Of a stretch of 64,000 bases of DNA, positions 35,395 to 45,213 are shown piece after piece. The position numbers and the translations under genes are program-made. Each line of letters opens with the position of its first letter. Position 1 is the first letter of the stretch. A model generated the notes under the pieces. That model did not search any database and was not told the origin of the DNA. It saw nothing but the letters and a program-made list of their open reading frames with translations. Source of the stretch: Streptomyces olivaceoviridis (GTDB taxonomy: Bacteria; Actinomycetota; Actinomycetes; Streptomycetales; Streptomycetaceae); the NCBI RefSeq assembly GCF_014650115.1, contig NZ_BMUI01000009.1, positions 186,001 to 250,000 on the forward strand, given 5' to 3'.

Positions 35395-37101
35395 GTGAGG
35401 ACAGCGACTCTGGGGCCGGCGCAGCGCGCCGGGGCACTGGCGGCGATGGCGGAGCGCGAGCTGGACGTGCTGGTGGTCGGCGGCGGAGTGGTGGGCGCCG
35501 GTACCGCGCTGGACGCCGTCACGCGTGGCCTGTCCACCGGCCTGGTCGAGGCCCGCGACTGGGCGTCGGGCACCTCCAGCCGGTCCAGCAAGCTGATACA
35601 CGGCGGCCTGCGCTATCTGGAGATGCTCGACTTCGCCCTGGTCCGCGAGGCCCTCAAGGAGCGCGGACTGCTGCTGGAGCGCCTCGCCCCGCACCTGGTC
35701 AAGCCGGTCCCGTTCCTCTACCCGCTCCAGCACAAGGGCTGGGAGCGGCTGTACGCGGGCTCGGGCGTCGCGCTGTACGACGCGATGTCGATGGCCCGCG
35801 GCCACGGTCGGGGCCTGCCCGTGCATCGCCACCTCACCCGCCGCCACGCCCTGCGGGTGGCCCCCTGCCTGAAGAAGGACGCCCTGGTCGGCGCCCTCCA
35901 GTACTACGACGCCCAGGTGGACGACGCCCGCTTCGTCGCCGCCCTGGTGCGCACGGCCGCGTCCTACGGCGCGAAGGTGGCCAACCGCGCGCGCGTGACC
36001 GGGTTCCTGCGCGAGGGGGAGCGGGTCGTCGGCGCCCGGGTGCAGGACGTGGAGGCCGGCGGGGAGTACGAGATCCACGCCCAGCAGGTCGTCAACGCCA
36101 CCGGTGTGTGGACCGACGACACGCAGGCCATGGTCGGCGAGCGCGGCCGGTTCCACGTCCGCGCCTCCAAGGGCATCCACCTGGTCGTGCCCAAGGACCG
36201 CGTCCACTCCACCACCGGCCTGATCCTGCGCACCGAGAAGTCCGTCCTCTTCGTCATCCCCTGGGGCCGGCACTGGATCATCGGCACCACCGACACCGAC
36301 TGGGACCTGGACAAGGCCCACCCGGCCGCGTCCAGCGCCGACATCGACTACCTGCTGGAGCGCGTCAACTCGGTGCTGGCCGTGCCGCTCAGCCGCGACG
36401 ACGTACAGGGCGTGTACGCGGGGCTGCGCCCGCTGCTGGCCGGCGAGTCCGACGCCACCAGCAAGCTGTCCCGCGAGCACACGGTCGCCCACCCGGTGCC
36501 GGGACTGGTGGTCGTGGCGGGCGGCAAGTACACGACGTACCGGGTGATGGCCAAGGACGCCGTCGACGAGGCCGTGCACGGGCTCGACATGCGCGTGGCC
36601 GACTGTGTCACGGAGGAGACCCCGCTGCTCGGCGCGGAGGGCTACCAGGCGTTGTGGAACGCGCGAGCACGGATCGCCGCGCGCACCGGACTGCACGTGG
36701 TCCGCGTGGAGCACCTGCTGAACCGGTACGGCTCGATGGCCGAGGAGGTGCTGGACCTCATCGCCGCCGACCCCTCGCTCGGCGATCCGCTGCACGCCGC
36801 CGACGACTACCTGCGCGCCGAGGTGGTGTACGCCGCGTCGCACGAGGGCGCCCGGCACCTGGACGACGTCCTCACGCGTCGCACCCGCATCTCCATCGAG
36901 ACCTTCGACCGCGGCACCCGCAGCGCCCGCGAGGCGGCCGAGCTGATGGCCCCCGTCCTCGGCTGGGACGAGGACCAGATCGCCCGCGAGGTCGAGCACT
37001 ACGAGAAGCGGGTGGAGGCCGAGCGGGAGTCCCAGCTCCAGCCGGACGACCACACTGCGGACGCCGCGAGGCTGGGCGCACCGGACATCGTGCCGCTGTA
37101 G
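35395..37101 (+). CDS. glpD: Glycerol-3-phosphate dehydrogenase (FAD-dependent)
   Basis: 568 aa. Oxidises glycerol-3-phosphate to dihydroxyacetone phosphate at the membrane, passing electrons to quinone. The FAD-binding VVGGGVVGAGTALDAVTRG is near residue 25. Further signatures are SSRSSKLIHGGLRYLE and IGTTDTDWDLD, with a C-terminal helical domain. GTG 35395 was chosen over GTG 35353 because GGGAGG lies 6 nt upstream. A terminator follows. Confidence 0.95.
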   Translation: MRTATLGPAQRAGALAAMAERELDVLVVGGGVVGAGTALDAVTRGLSTGLVEARDWASGTSSRSSKLIHGGLRYLEMLDFALVREALKERGLLLERLAPHLVKPVPFLYPLQHKGWERLYAGSGVALYDAMSMARGHGRGLPVHRHLTRRHALRVAPCLKKDALVGALQYYDAQVDDARFVAALVRTAASYGAKVANRARVTGFLREGERVVGARVQDVEAGGEYEIHAQQVVNATGVWTDDTQAMVGERGRFHVRASKGIHLVVPKDRVHSTTGLILRTEKSVLFVIPWGRHWIIGTTDTDWDLDKAHPAASSADIDYLLERVNSVLAVPLSRDDVQGVYAGLRPLLAGESDATSKLSREHTVAHPVPGLVVVAGGKYTTYRVMAKDAVDEAVHGLDMRVADCVTEETPLLGAEGYQALWNARARIAARTGLHVVRVEHLLNRYGSMAEEVLDLIAADPSLGDPLHAADDYLRAEVVYAASHEGARHLDDVLTRRTRISIETFDRGTRSAREAAELMAPVLGWDEDQIAREVEHYEKRVEAERESQLQPDDHTADAARLGAPDIVPL

Positions 37102-37103
37102 CA

Positions 37104-37136
37104 GCGGCCGACGTTCACTCGAACGAGTGGCCGTTT
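37104..37136 (+). terminator. glpD terminator
   Basis: A bulged hairpin (CGGCC ... CACTC-gaac-GAGTG-GCCG) ends in TTTT, directly after the glpD stop. Confidence 0.65.
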
Positions 37137-37165
37137 TCGGGATCTCCGCTCGAATCCCGGCCGTT

Positions 37166-38020
37166 CTACCAGGTGCGAGGGCAGAACTCGGCGGCGAGCA
37201 GCGCGGGTTCGAGGTGCGGGTCTGCGATCGCGTCCGTGTCCACCCGGAAGGTGAGGACCCGGCGGCCGTCGGCGGTGGCTGCGCCGCGCACGCAGCTCCC
37301 GGGCATCCGGCCGTTGTGCCCCCACACCGTGGTGCCGCACGGCGGCTTCACCGGAAACAGCCCCATGCCGTACGAGCCGTGTGCGGCACGGGTGCCGAGC
37401 ATCTCGCGCAGCCGGCGCGAGGGCGGCAGCCGGTCACCGAGCAGGGCCGCGTGGAAGCGGTCCGGGTCGGCCGGTGGGGTCACCGGCTCACCCGCCGCGC
37501 CGGCCACGCGCGGGTCGAGCTCGGTGACGTCGGAGCCGTAGGCGCGGCCGTGCGGGGAGGGCAGTGATCTGTCGGGCCAGGGAAAGGAGGTACCCGTCAG
37601 ACCCGGCGGAGCGATGACGCGGCGTTCGGCCTCGGCCGCGCAGGAGTGACCGGTGACCTGGCGGACGACCAGGCCGAGCAGGACGTAGTGGGTGCCGGAG
37701 CAGGAGCAGCGGCCCGAATGGGCCGGGGGAGGGTGAGAGCGATGCGTACAGCCTGAGGTGGAGTCAAGCGCACAGCTTCCCGGGTGGCTTGGGTGAAGTC
37801 GGCCAGTCCGCTGGTGTGGGTGAGCAGCGCCCGCAGGGTGGTCGGTGCCGCGCCCGCGGAGCAGCCCCGGCAGGTGGTGCCCCACGGTGACGAGCGGCGG
37901 CAGGAACGCGTCCGGGGCCGCCGCCGGGGAGGTGCGCCGGGAGGTGTTCCGGACGGCGGCCGGGGCGAGCAGCAGCGTGAGGGGGCACCGGTATGGACGG
38001 CACTGTCCGAAGCGTCGGCA
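37166..38020 (-). pseudogene. Decayed beta-lactamase-family serine hydrolase
   Basis: Fragments of a D-Ala-D-Ala carboxypeptidase/beta-lactamase-type protein lie in alternating frames. FLPPLVTVGHHLPGLLRG is in one frame, TLRALLTHTSGLADFTQAT in another (about 37770-37845), then YVLLGLVVRQVTGHS and the C-terminal part down to FRVDTDAIADPHLEPALLAA back in the first. At least two frameshifts are needed, and the SxxK motif region and a proper start are missing. The intact ancestor would have been an exported hydrolase. Sequencing errors could mimic this. Confidence 0.7.
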
Positions 38021-38191
38021 TGCCGGTTCCTCCCTCCTCGCGGCCCATCATCCCGGTAAGCGGAACGCCTGCTTCAGGCGGGCTTCCGGGACGGCGGGGG
38101 CGGGCTCGGGCCAGGGACACCCTGGGCGTCGGGCACTTGCCGGGTGAGAGACAATGGAGGCTCTGTCAGGGCGGGTTGTATGAGGGGACGC

Positions 38192-40252
38192 ATGTCGGAG
38201 GCGGAGCGGGCGGGTACATCTCGTCAGGAGACTCGTCAGGACAAGAACGAGCGGCGTCTCCTCGCGGGGCGGTACCGGCTGGGAGACGTGCTGGGCCGTG
38301 GCGGTATGGGCACGGTCTGGCGCGCCGAGGACGAGACCCTGGGCCGGACGGTAGCCGTCAAGGAGCTGCGGTTCCCGTCGAACATCGACGAGGAGGAGAA
38401 GCGGCGCCTGATCACGCGCACCCTGCGCGAGGCCAAGGCGATCGCCCGGATCCGCAACAACAGCGCGGTGACGGTCTTCGACGTGGTCGACGAGGACGAC
38501 CGGCCCTGGATCGTCATGGAACTGGTCGAGGGCAAGTCCCTCGCCGAGGTCGTCCGCGAGGACGGCGTGCTGGAGCCGAAGCGCGCCGCCGAGGTGGGGC
38601 TCGCCGTCCTCGACGTGCTGCGCTCCGCGCACCGGGAGGGCATCCTGCACCGGGACGTGAAGCCGTCCAACGTGCTGATCGCCGAGGACGGCCGGGTCGT
38701 CCTCACCGACTTCGGTATCGCGCAGGTCGAGGGCGACCCGTCCATCACCTCCACCGGCATGCTCGTCGGCGCCCCCTCCTACATCTCCCCGGAGCGGGCC
38801 CGTGGCCACAAGCCGGGACCGGCGGCCGACCTCTGGTCGCTCGGCGGCCTGCTGTACGCGGCGGTCGAAGGCACCCCGCCCTACGACAAGGGCTCGGCGA
38901 TCGCCACGCTCACCGCGGTGATGACCGAGTCTCTGGAGGAGCCGAAGAACGCGGGACCGCTGCGGGACGTCATCTACGGCCTGCTGACCAAGGACCCGGC
39001 CAAGCGGCTGGACGACGCCGGGGCGCGGGCCATGCTCAACGCCGTGATCCAGGCGCCCGAGCCCAAGCCGTTGGACGCCACGCAGGTGGTCCCGCTGCCG
39101 GCGCAGTCCGGTGGGTCCGAGGGCAGGCGGGGCGAGGAGGGCGGCGAGAAGCTGCGCGGCGCCCTGCGGTCGGTCCGCAAGGCGGCCGGGGCGGCCACGG
39201 CGGCGGCCACCGCCCGGACCAAGAGCGGGAACGAGCCGTCCGCGCCGGGAACGGGCGGCGCGGTGGGTGCCGGGGGCGCTGGAGGCTCGGCTCCCGGTGG
39301 GGCGCGGCCCGGGTCCTCCGGTGGGCCGGGGGCTGTCCCCGCCGCGCGGCCGGGCGGTCCGGCGTCGGGTGCCGCCGGTGTGCCGAACTCCAGCGCGAAC
39401 AAGCAGGGTTCCGGCTGGCCCGTGGTGCCGCCGCCGGACCTGGACCTGCCGACGCGGCCGGTGCCGAGGGCGCCGCTGACCGATGTGGTGTCGAAGCGCA
39501 CGCTGCTGGTCATCGCCGTGGTGGTCGTGCTCGCGGTGCTCGGGACCGTGCTGGCCTTCGCCCTGGGGGGCGACGACGGCAAGGCCGACAAGAGCGGCGG
39601 GGCCAAGACGGCGGCCAGTGCCGACGCGTCCGCCAAGCAGGACAAGGGCACGGGTGGCACGGACAACGCGACCCGGACGGACGGGGCGAGTTCGGCCTCC
39701 GCGACCACCGGGCCGACGACGGACGCCGGGGCGAGCCGGTCCGCCGGTACCGGTTCCGACTCCGACTCCGACTCCGCCGACGACTCCGGCTCCTCCGGCT
39801 CGAAGGAGGGCGGGAGCGCCCCGGTGGTCTCCACCCGCAAGGGCGGCCAGGGGTACTCGATCGGGCTGCCCAAGGGGTGGAAGTACGGGTCCAGCGGGGC
39901 CGCCGGTGACCGCTACACCGGGCCCGGCGGGCAGAAGCTGCTCGTCGCCTGGACCGGCACGCCCAAGGACGACCCGGTGGCGGACTGGAGGAACCAGGAG
40001 CACTACATGGTGCGCTCCCAATACCACAAGATCCGCATCGAGGAGGTGGACTACCGCGACTGGAACACCGCCGACTGGGAGTTCACGTACGTCGAGGGCG
40101 GCACCGAGTACCGCACGATCGACCGGGGTTTCGTGGTGAACGACCACCTCGGCTACGCGCTGATGTACACCGCGAAGGGCGCCGACTGGAACGGCGAACT
40201 GCGCAAGGACACCTGGAAGACGTTGACGAGGTCCTTCAAACCCAAGTCGTAG
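38192..40252 (+). CDS. Transmembrane Ser/Thr protein kinase (kinase 1)
   Basis: 686 aa. The N-terminal Hanks-type kinase domain has a Gly loop in GRGGMGTVWRAE, the VAIK lysine in TVAVKELRF, the catalytic HRDVKPSN (153-160), DFG and an APE-like SPE. A Gly/Pro/Ala-rich linker leads to one membrane span (about residues 437-460). After an Asp/Ser repeat (SDSDSDS) comes an extracytoplasmic domain beginning GYSIGLPKGWKYG. This is the first of five kinase genes in a row. ATG 38192 has GAGGGG upstream; ATG 38180 is also in frame. From memory, the equivalent S. coelicolor cluster includes PkaI, linked to spore-wall synthesis. Confidence 0.93.
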   Translation: MSEAERAGTSRQETRQDKNERRLLAGRYRLGDVLGRGGMGTVWRAEDETLGRTVAVKELRFPSNIDEEEKRRLITRTLREAKAIARIRNNSAVTVFDVVDEDDRPWIVMELVEGKSLAEVVREDGVLEPKRAAEVGLAVLDVLRSAHREGILHRDVKPSNVLIAEDGRVVLTDFGIAQVEGDPSITSTGMLVGAPSYISPERARGHKPGPAADLWSLGGLLYAAVEGTPPYDKGSAIATLTAVMTESLEEPKNAGPLRDVIYGLLTKDPAKRLDDAGARAMLNAVIQAPEPKPLDATQVVPLPAQSGGSEGRRGEEGGEKLRGALRSVRKAAGAATAAATARTKSGNEPSAPGTGGAVGAGGAGGSAPGGARPGSSGGPGAVPAARPGGPASGAAGVPNSSANKQGSGWPVVPPPDLDLPTRPVPRAPLTDVVSKRTLLVIAVVVVLAVLGTVLAFALGGDDGKADKSGGAKTAASADASAKQDKGTGGTDNATRTDGASSASATTGPTTDAGASRSAGTGSDSDSDSADDSGSSGSKEGGSAPVVSTRKGGQGYSIGLPKGWKYGSSGAAGDRYTGPGGQKLLVAWTGTPKDDPVADWRNQEHYMVRSQYHKIRIEEVDYRDWNTADWEFTYVEGGTEYRTIDRGFVVNDHLGYALMYTAKGADWNGELRKDTWKTLTRSFKPKS

Positions 40253-40415
40253 GCGCCGCACGCCGGTTTCGTGCGTGAGAATCCGTCATCCTCTCAATGC
40301 GGGTTGCCTCCGGCACGTATCGTGAAGGGTCGCGGACCGTACGCGGCCGTATGCGTGTGCGAGACGGGTCGTGAGGCGAACGGACGTGACCAACCGGGCG
40401 GCCGGGGGAGGCAAA

Positions 40416-43124
40416 GTGGACGACTACGCGGGTCGGGTGCTCGCCGACCGCTACCGCCTGCCACTGCCGCCGTCCGACGAGTACGAACTCACCGAGACCC
40501 GCGCCTTCGACACCTACAGCGGTCAGGAAGTCCTCGTCCGGCAGGTGCCGTTGCCGGAGGTGGTCGAGGCCGAGGTGCTCGACGCGGAGGGGCTGCCCGC
40601 CGGGTTCACCGCACGGGAGCGCGCGTCCCGCCGGGCGCCGGAGGCGAGGGCCGCCACCCGGCAGCCCGCCGATCCGGCGGTGCGGCGCGCCGTCGAGGCC
40701 GCGCAGGCGGCGGCCGGCATCCCCGACCACCCCCGGCTGGACCAGGTCTTCGACGTGTTCGCCGAGGGCGGGTCCCTGTGGATCGTCAGCGAACTGGTGA
40801 ACGCGCGTCCGCTGGCCGCCCTGCTCGCCGAGAGGCCGCTGACGCCGTACCGGGCGGCCGAGGTCGCCTCCGACGTGCTCATGGCGCTCCGGGTGCTGCA
40901 CGCCCATGGCTGGGTGCACCGCAACGTCACCGTCCGCACGGTCCTCGTCTGCGACGACGGCCGCGTGATGCTGACGGGCCTCGCGGCCGGCGCGGCGGAG
41001 GAGGCGCTGTGCGGATACGACCCGGTGCCGGCTCCCGATGACCAGGACGGCGGCACGGGGGAGGGGGTCGCCGCAGCGCCGGGTTCCGTCGGCGGCGGAG
41101 CCGTGGGTGCCGGCCCCGGCACGGGAGCCGGCGAGGTCCCCACCGGCGGAGGGCCGGCCGCGGACGTCGATCCCGAGGCCGCGCGGCGGGCCGCCATCCA
41201 GGCGCGGGCGGCCGGAGCGCTCCCGTCGCCGGGGGCGAACGGCGCGTCCGGTACGGCGGGTCAGCCGGCTCTGGAGAGCGGTGCCGACATCCGGGCCGCC
41301 CGGGCCGGGGCCATCGCCGCGTACCGGGCGGGCGCCCGAGCCGCCGCCCGGGTGCACGAGGCCCAGCAGGGCGAACGCGCCGCCCTGCCGGGCGCGCGGC
41401 CACCCGTCGACGACGACACCGACACCGGCGCGACACCGCCGTACTCCGGCGAGGGCACCGGCCCCACGGCGCCGCCCGGCCGGATAGCCGACCCCTACGG
41501 GGTGCGCGGCGCCCCCTGGCACGGCGCCGGACCGCGCCCCGGCTCCGGCGGCACGCCCCCGACCCCGGACGGCGGGGCCCAACGGCCGGGCCTGCCAGCG
41601 GCGGACCCCGGCACCGGGCAGGCGTTCGTGCCGGGTCAGGGGTACGGGGCCGGGCCGCAGGCGTCGGCGCCTGGCCAGGGCTACGGCCCGGGGCGTGCGT
41701 CGGCACCGGGTGGTGAGCGGGGTCGGCAGGCGCGAGGGGGGTCCGGGGCCGGCTACCCGCCGTACTCCGAACTCGCCCCCGCCCCCCCGTCCGGCACCGC
41801 CCCCGTACCCGCCTCCGGCGCCGGTCTCTCCGTGCCGCCGGGCGGTGGTTGGGATCAGCCCGGGGCCGCGCGTCGTGGGCCCGGTACCGCGCTTGCTGCC
41901 GAGCGGGCGCGGCAGGTGCGGATGACCGTGGTGGGCCCGGTGACCGAGCGCTGGGCACCGGAGCAGGCCGGGCCCGTGCACGAGAACTGGCAGCTCGCGG
42001 CGCCGATCGGCCCGGCCACCGATCTGTGGGCGCTGGGCGCGCTGCTGTTCCGGGCCGTGCAGGGGCACGCGCCGTACCCGGAGGAGTCCACGGCCGAGCT
42101 GGTGCAGCTGGTGTGCGCCGAGCCGCCCGCCTTCGCCGAGGAGTGCGGACCGCTGCGGCCGGTCGTGGAGTCGTTGCTGCGTCAGGACCCCACCGAGCGG
42201 CCGGACGTCGAGGAGCTGAGCGGCTGGCTGCGGTCGCTGGTGCGGTCCGCGCCCGAGCCGGACGCCGGCACCCATGTCGTCCCCACGCCGCCCGCCGACC
42301 CGAGCCGGCTGCCGATCGTCCGGCGCCGCGGCGAGCTGGTGCGCCGGCGGCGCGCCGGACTGCCCGCGGCCCATCCGCACGGCCGGCACAAGCGGGGCCG
42401 GGACGGCGAGGGTTCGCCGCGCAGCCTCGGCCGGACCCTGCTCCTGCTGATCCTGCTCCTGCTGGCCGGCGCGATCGCCTACGCGATGCTCTTCATGCCG
42501 AAACAGGGCGAGAGCGGCGCGGCGGGCGGCGACCGTGCCGGTAGCGCCGGGCGGACCGGCCCCGCGCCCTCGCACACCCCGCAGCCCTCCACCGGGCAGA
42601 GCGCGCCGGGCGGTGACGCCTCCGCCTCCGCGCCCGCGACCGAGACACAGACGGGCGGTGACCCCGCCGTCCCCGACGGGTTCACCCTGCGCAAGGACCC
42701 GGACGGCTTCAAGGTCGCCGTCGCCAAGGGCTGGGAGCGCAGCCCGAAGAACGGCAGCGGCCAGGTGGTCTACGCGCACGGGAACTTCGAGCTGATCGTC
42801 GTACCGGGACGGGACGGCACGTCCGCGTACGGCAGCGATCCGATGGTCTATCAGCGGGACAAGGAGCGCGAACTCCAGCCGTACCGCGACTCCAGCTGGG
42901 CCACGGCCACCGGGCTGCGGACCATCGAGGTGGGCGGACGGACCATGGCCGAGGGGCAGTTCACCTGGACCGACGGGCAGGGCCGGGACCTGTTCGTGCG
43001 GAACATGGCGCTGTTGCTGAACGGCCGCTACCACGTCGTCCAGGTGCGTGGTCCGGAGGCGGAGCGGGACGAGGTGACGCGGTTGTACGAGCAGGCTACC
43101 GCGACGTATCGCTACACCGGTTGA
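40416..43124 (+). CDS. Transmembrane pseudokinase with a large insert (kinase 2)
   Basis: 902 aa. The fold is that of the neighbouring kinases, but key residues are changed. The VAIK lysine region reads EVLVRQVPL, the catalytic HRD is HRN (168-170), the following Lys is Thr, and DFG is replaced by TGL (187-189). A Pro/Gly/Ala-rich stretch of about 330 residues separates this from the C-lobe, which resumes at ATDLWALGALLFRAVQGHAP (around 535). One membrane span (about 675-695) and an extracytoplasmic domain with DPDGFKVAVAKGWERS follow. GTG 40416 has GGGGGAGG 5 nt upstream. Phosphotransfer is unlikely; a scaffold or allosteric role is inferred. Confidence 0.88.
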   Translation: MDDYAGRVLADRYRLPLPPSDEYELTETRAFDTYSGQEVLVRQVPLPEVVEAEVLDAEGLPAGFTARERASRRAPEARAATRQPADPAVRRAVEAAQAAAGIPDHPRLDQVFDVFAEGGSLWIVSELVNARPLAALLAERPLTPYRAAEVASDVLMALRVLHAHGWVHRNVTVRTVLVCDDGRVMLTGLAAGAAEEALCGYDPVPAPDDQDGGTGEGVAAAPGSVGGGAVGAGPGTGAGEVPTGGGPAADVDPEAARRAAIQARAAGALPSPGANGASGTAGQPALESGADIRAARAGAIAAYRAGARAAARVHEAQQGERAALPGARPPVDDDTDTGATPPYSGEGTGPTAPPGRIADPYGVRGAPWHGAGPRPGSGGTPPTPDGGAQRPGLPAADPGTGQAFVPGQGYGAGPQASAPGQGYGPGRASAPGGERGRQARGGSGAGYPPYSELAPAPPSGTAPVPASGAGLSVPPGGGWDQPGAARRGPGTALAAERARQVRMTVVGPVTERWAPEQAGPVHENWQLAAPIGPATDLWALGALLFRAVQGHAPYPEESTAELVQLVCAEPPAFAEECGPLRPVVESLLRQDPTERPDVEELSGWLRSLVRSAPEPDAGTHVVPTPPADPSRLPIVRRRGELVRRRRAGLPAAHPHGRHKRGRDGEGSPRSLGRTLLLLILLLLAGAIAYAMLFMPKQGESGAAGGDRAGSAGRTGPAPSHTPQPSTGQSAPGGDASASAPATETQTGGDPAVPDGFTLRKDPDGFKVAVAKGWERSPKNGSGQVVYAHGNFELIVVPGRDGTSAYGSDPMVYQRDKERELQPYRDSSWATATGLRTIEVGGRTMAEGQFTWTDGQGRDLFVRNMALLLNGRYHVVQVRGPEAERDEVTRLYEQATATYRYTG

Positions 43125-43277
43125 GCAGCGTGCACCCGGGGCCGGGCGTCACCGGCGCGGTTCCCTCTCCCGCGCGGAAATGACCATCGTCACAGTGCGG
43201 TGTCCTTGGCACCCCGCTGGTTCCCTGGGGGCAGGCCGGTCCTTACGCTGACCCTGTCAAGAGCATTGCGGGGCAAC

Positions 43278-45107
43278 GTGAATCAGATGCAGGGCCTGCT
43301 CATAGCGGGCCGCTACCGGCTCGCCGACTCCATCGGCAGCGGCGGCATGGGCCGGGTGTGGCGCGCCCACGACGAGGTGCTGCACCGGAAGGTCGCCGTC
43401 AAGGAGCTGACCGCCGCGCTCTACGTCTCCGACAGCGACCGGGCCGTGCTGCTCGCCCGCACCCGGGCCGAGGCCCGGGCCGCCGCGCGCATCAACCACT
43501 CCGCCGTCGTCACCGTGCACGACGTCCTGGAACACGACGGCCGCCCGTGGATCGTGATGGAGCTGGTCGAGGGCGCCTCGCTGGCCGACGCGGTCAAGGA
43601 GCGGGGACGCGTGGAGCCGATGGAGGCCGCGCGGATCGGGCTGTGGGTGCTGCGGGCGCTGCGCGCCGCTCACTCCGCCGGGGTACTGCACCGGGACGTC
43701 AAGCCCGGCAACGTCCTCCTCGGCGCGGACGGCCGGGTCCTGCTCACCGACTTCGGCATCGCCCAGATCGAGGGCGACACCACCATCACCCGCACCGGGG
43801 AGGTCGTCGGCTCGGTCGACTACCTGGCCCCGGAGCGGGTGCGCGGCCACGACCCCGGCCCGGCCTCCGACCTGTGGGCGCTCGGAGCCACGCTGTACAC
43901 GGCGGTCGAGGGACGCTCGCCGTTCCGGCGGACCTCCCCGCTGAGCACCATGCAGGCGGTCGTCGAGGAGGAGGCGGACGAGCCGCGCCACGCCGGTCCG
44001 CTCACGCCGGTCATCGCCGCGTTCCTGCGCAAGGACCCGGCCCGGCGGCCGGGCGTGGAGGAGGCCGAGCAGATGCTCGCCGAGGCGGCGGAGGGCCGCC
44101 GGCCGCGCACGGCCCAGGCGTTCGTCCCGACCCAGGGCTCGGGCATGCCCGCGACCACCGACCGCCACCAGGGCCCGGTCCCGGGCACGACCCCGCCCGG
44201 CCACGGCGATCCCACGCCGGACGGAGGCTACGGCTCCGGGACCTCGCCCACCGGCTTCGGCCCGGACGCGTCGGGCGAGGTCTACGGACCGAGCTCCTCC
44301 GGCCAGGTCTACGGACCGAGCTCCTCCGGCCAGGGCTACCGCTCCGGTGGCCCGACGGCCGCGTACGGTTCCGGATCCGCCACCTCCCCGTACGAACCCG
44401 GAGCCCCCGTGCCCGGACACGACCCGGGTTCCGTCGGCGCGTTCGCGGTCTCGGGGCCCGCGCCCGCCCGGCCCCGCCGGCGGCTGCGCACCCTCGCGCT
44501 GGTCGTCGCCGTGGCCGCGGTGCTCGGCGCTGCCGGGGCGGTGGCGATCCAGTACTGGGGCGGGCAGAAGCCCGGAGCCGGCGAGGTGAGCCCGGCGCCC
44601 GCCGACAGCGAGACGGCCGATGGCACGATCCCCGCCGGCTGGAGGACGTACCACGACCCGCTGGGCTTCACCCTCTCCCTGCCCAAGGGCTGGAAGCGCG
44701 AGGTGTACGGCATCCAGGGAGACCTCAAGCAGATCGACTACACGCCCGACAACGGCAAGCACTTCGTCCGCATCGCCATCGACGGCTCACCGGACTTCGC
44801 CGACCCCCTCTCCCACCAGCAGGACCTGGAGCAGCAGCTCCAGCGGCTGGTCGACTACCAGCGCGTCACGATGAAGGAGAACATCTACCGCGACCGCAAG
44901 GGCGCCCGGTGGGAGTACACCTGGACCGCGCTGAAGAAGGACCCGCCGTACGTCCCCGGGCCGCGGCACGCGGTCGAGGAGACGTACTTCTCACGGCAGG
45001 GCACCGAGTACGCCCTCTACATGTCCTCGCCGGCCGAGGACTGGGCCACGACCAGCAAGCAGTTCACCTGGGTGCTGCGCGGCTGGCGGCAGCCGGGCGA
45101 GGGCTGA
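43278..45107 (+). CDS. Transmembrane Ser/Thr protein kinase (kinase 3)
   Basis: 609 aa. Complete kinase motifs: GSGGMGRVW, AVKEL, HRDVKPGN (138-145), DFG and PERV. The linker contains an exact 27-bp DNA duplication (44280-44306 and 44307-44333) giving two VYGPSSSGQ units plus a third, looser one. One membrane span lies at about 404-426, then an extracytoplasmic domain starting DPLGFTLSLPKGWKRE. GTG 43278 (VNQMQGLLIAGRYRL) follows a GCGGGG; ATG 43287 is an alternative. Confidence 0.93.
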   Translation: MNQMQGLLIAGRYRLADSIGSGGMGRVWRAHDEVLHRKVAVKELTAALYVSDSDRAVLLARTRAEARAAARINHSAVVTVHDVLEHDGRPWIVMELVEGASLADAVKERGRVEPMEAARIGLWVLRALRAAHSAGVLHRDVKPGNVLLGADGRVLLTDFGIAQIEGDTTITRTGEVVGSVDYLAPERVRGHDPGPASDLWALGATLYTAVEGRSPFRRTSPLSTMQAVVEEEADEPRHAGPLTPVIAAFLRKDPARRPGVEEAEQMLAEAAEGRRPRTAQAFVPTQGSGMPATTDRHQGPVPGTTPPGHGDPTPDGGYGSGTSPTGFGPDASGEVYGPSSSGQVYGPSSSGQGYRSGGPTAAYGSGSATSPYEPGAPVPGHDPGSVGAFAVSGPAPARPRRRLRTLALVVAVAAVLGAAGAVAIQYWGGQKPGAGEVSPAPADSETADGTIPAGWRTYHDPLGFTLSLPKGWKREVYGIQGDLKQIDYTPDNGKHFVRIAIDGSPDFADPLSHQQDLEQQLQRLVDYQRVTMKENIYRDRKGARWEYTWTALKKDPPYVPGPRHAVEETYFSRQGTEYALYMSSPAEDWATTSKQFTWVLRGWRQPGEG

Positions 45108-45201
45108 AGAGCCGTCAGCGGCCGCCGGGTCGGCCGAAATTGGCAGGCTGACCGGTGTGTCTTGGCCGGTCGGCGTCCCGGGGGGCACGGGTCCCGTGCG
45201 G

Positions 45202-45207
45202 CATGAT
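45202..45207 (+). promoter_or_regulatory. Candidate -10 box of leaderless kinase 4
   Basis: CATGAT ends 6 nt before the ATG at 45214, and no ribosome-binding site is visible, so kinase 4 may have its own promoter within the cluster. Confidence 0.45.
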
Positions 45208-45213
45208 GGGCGC

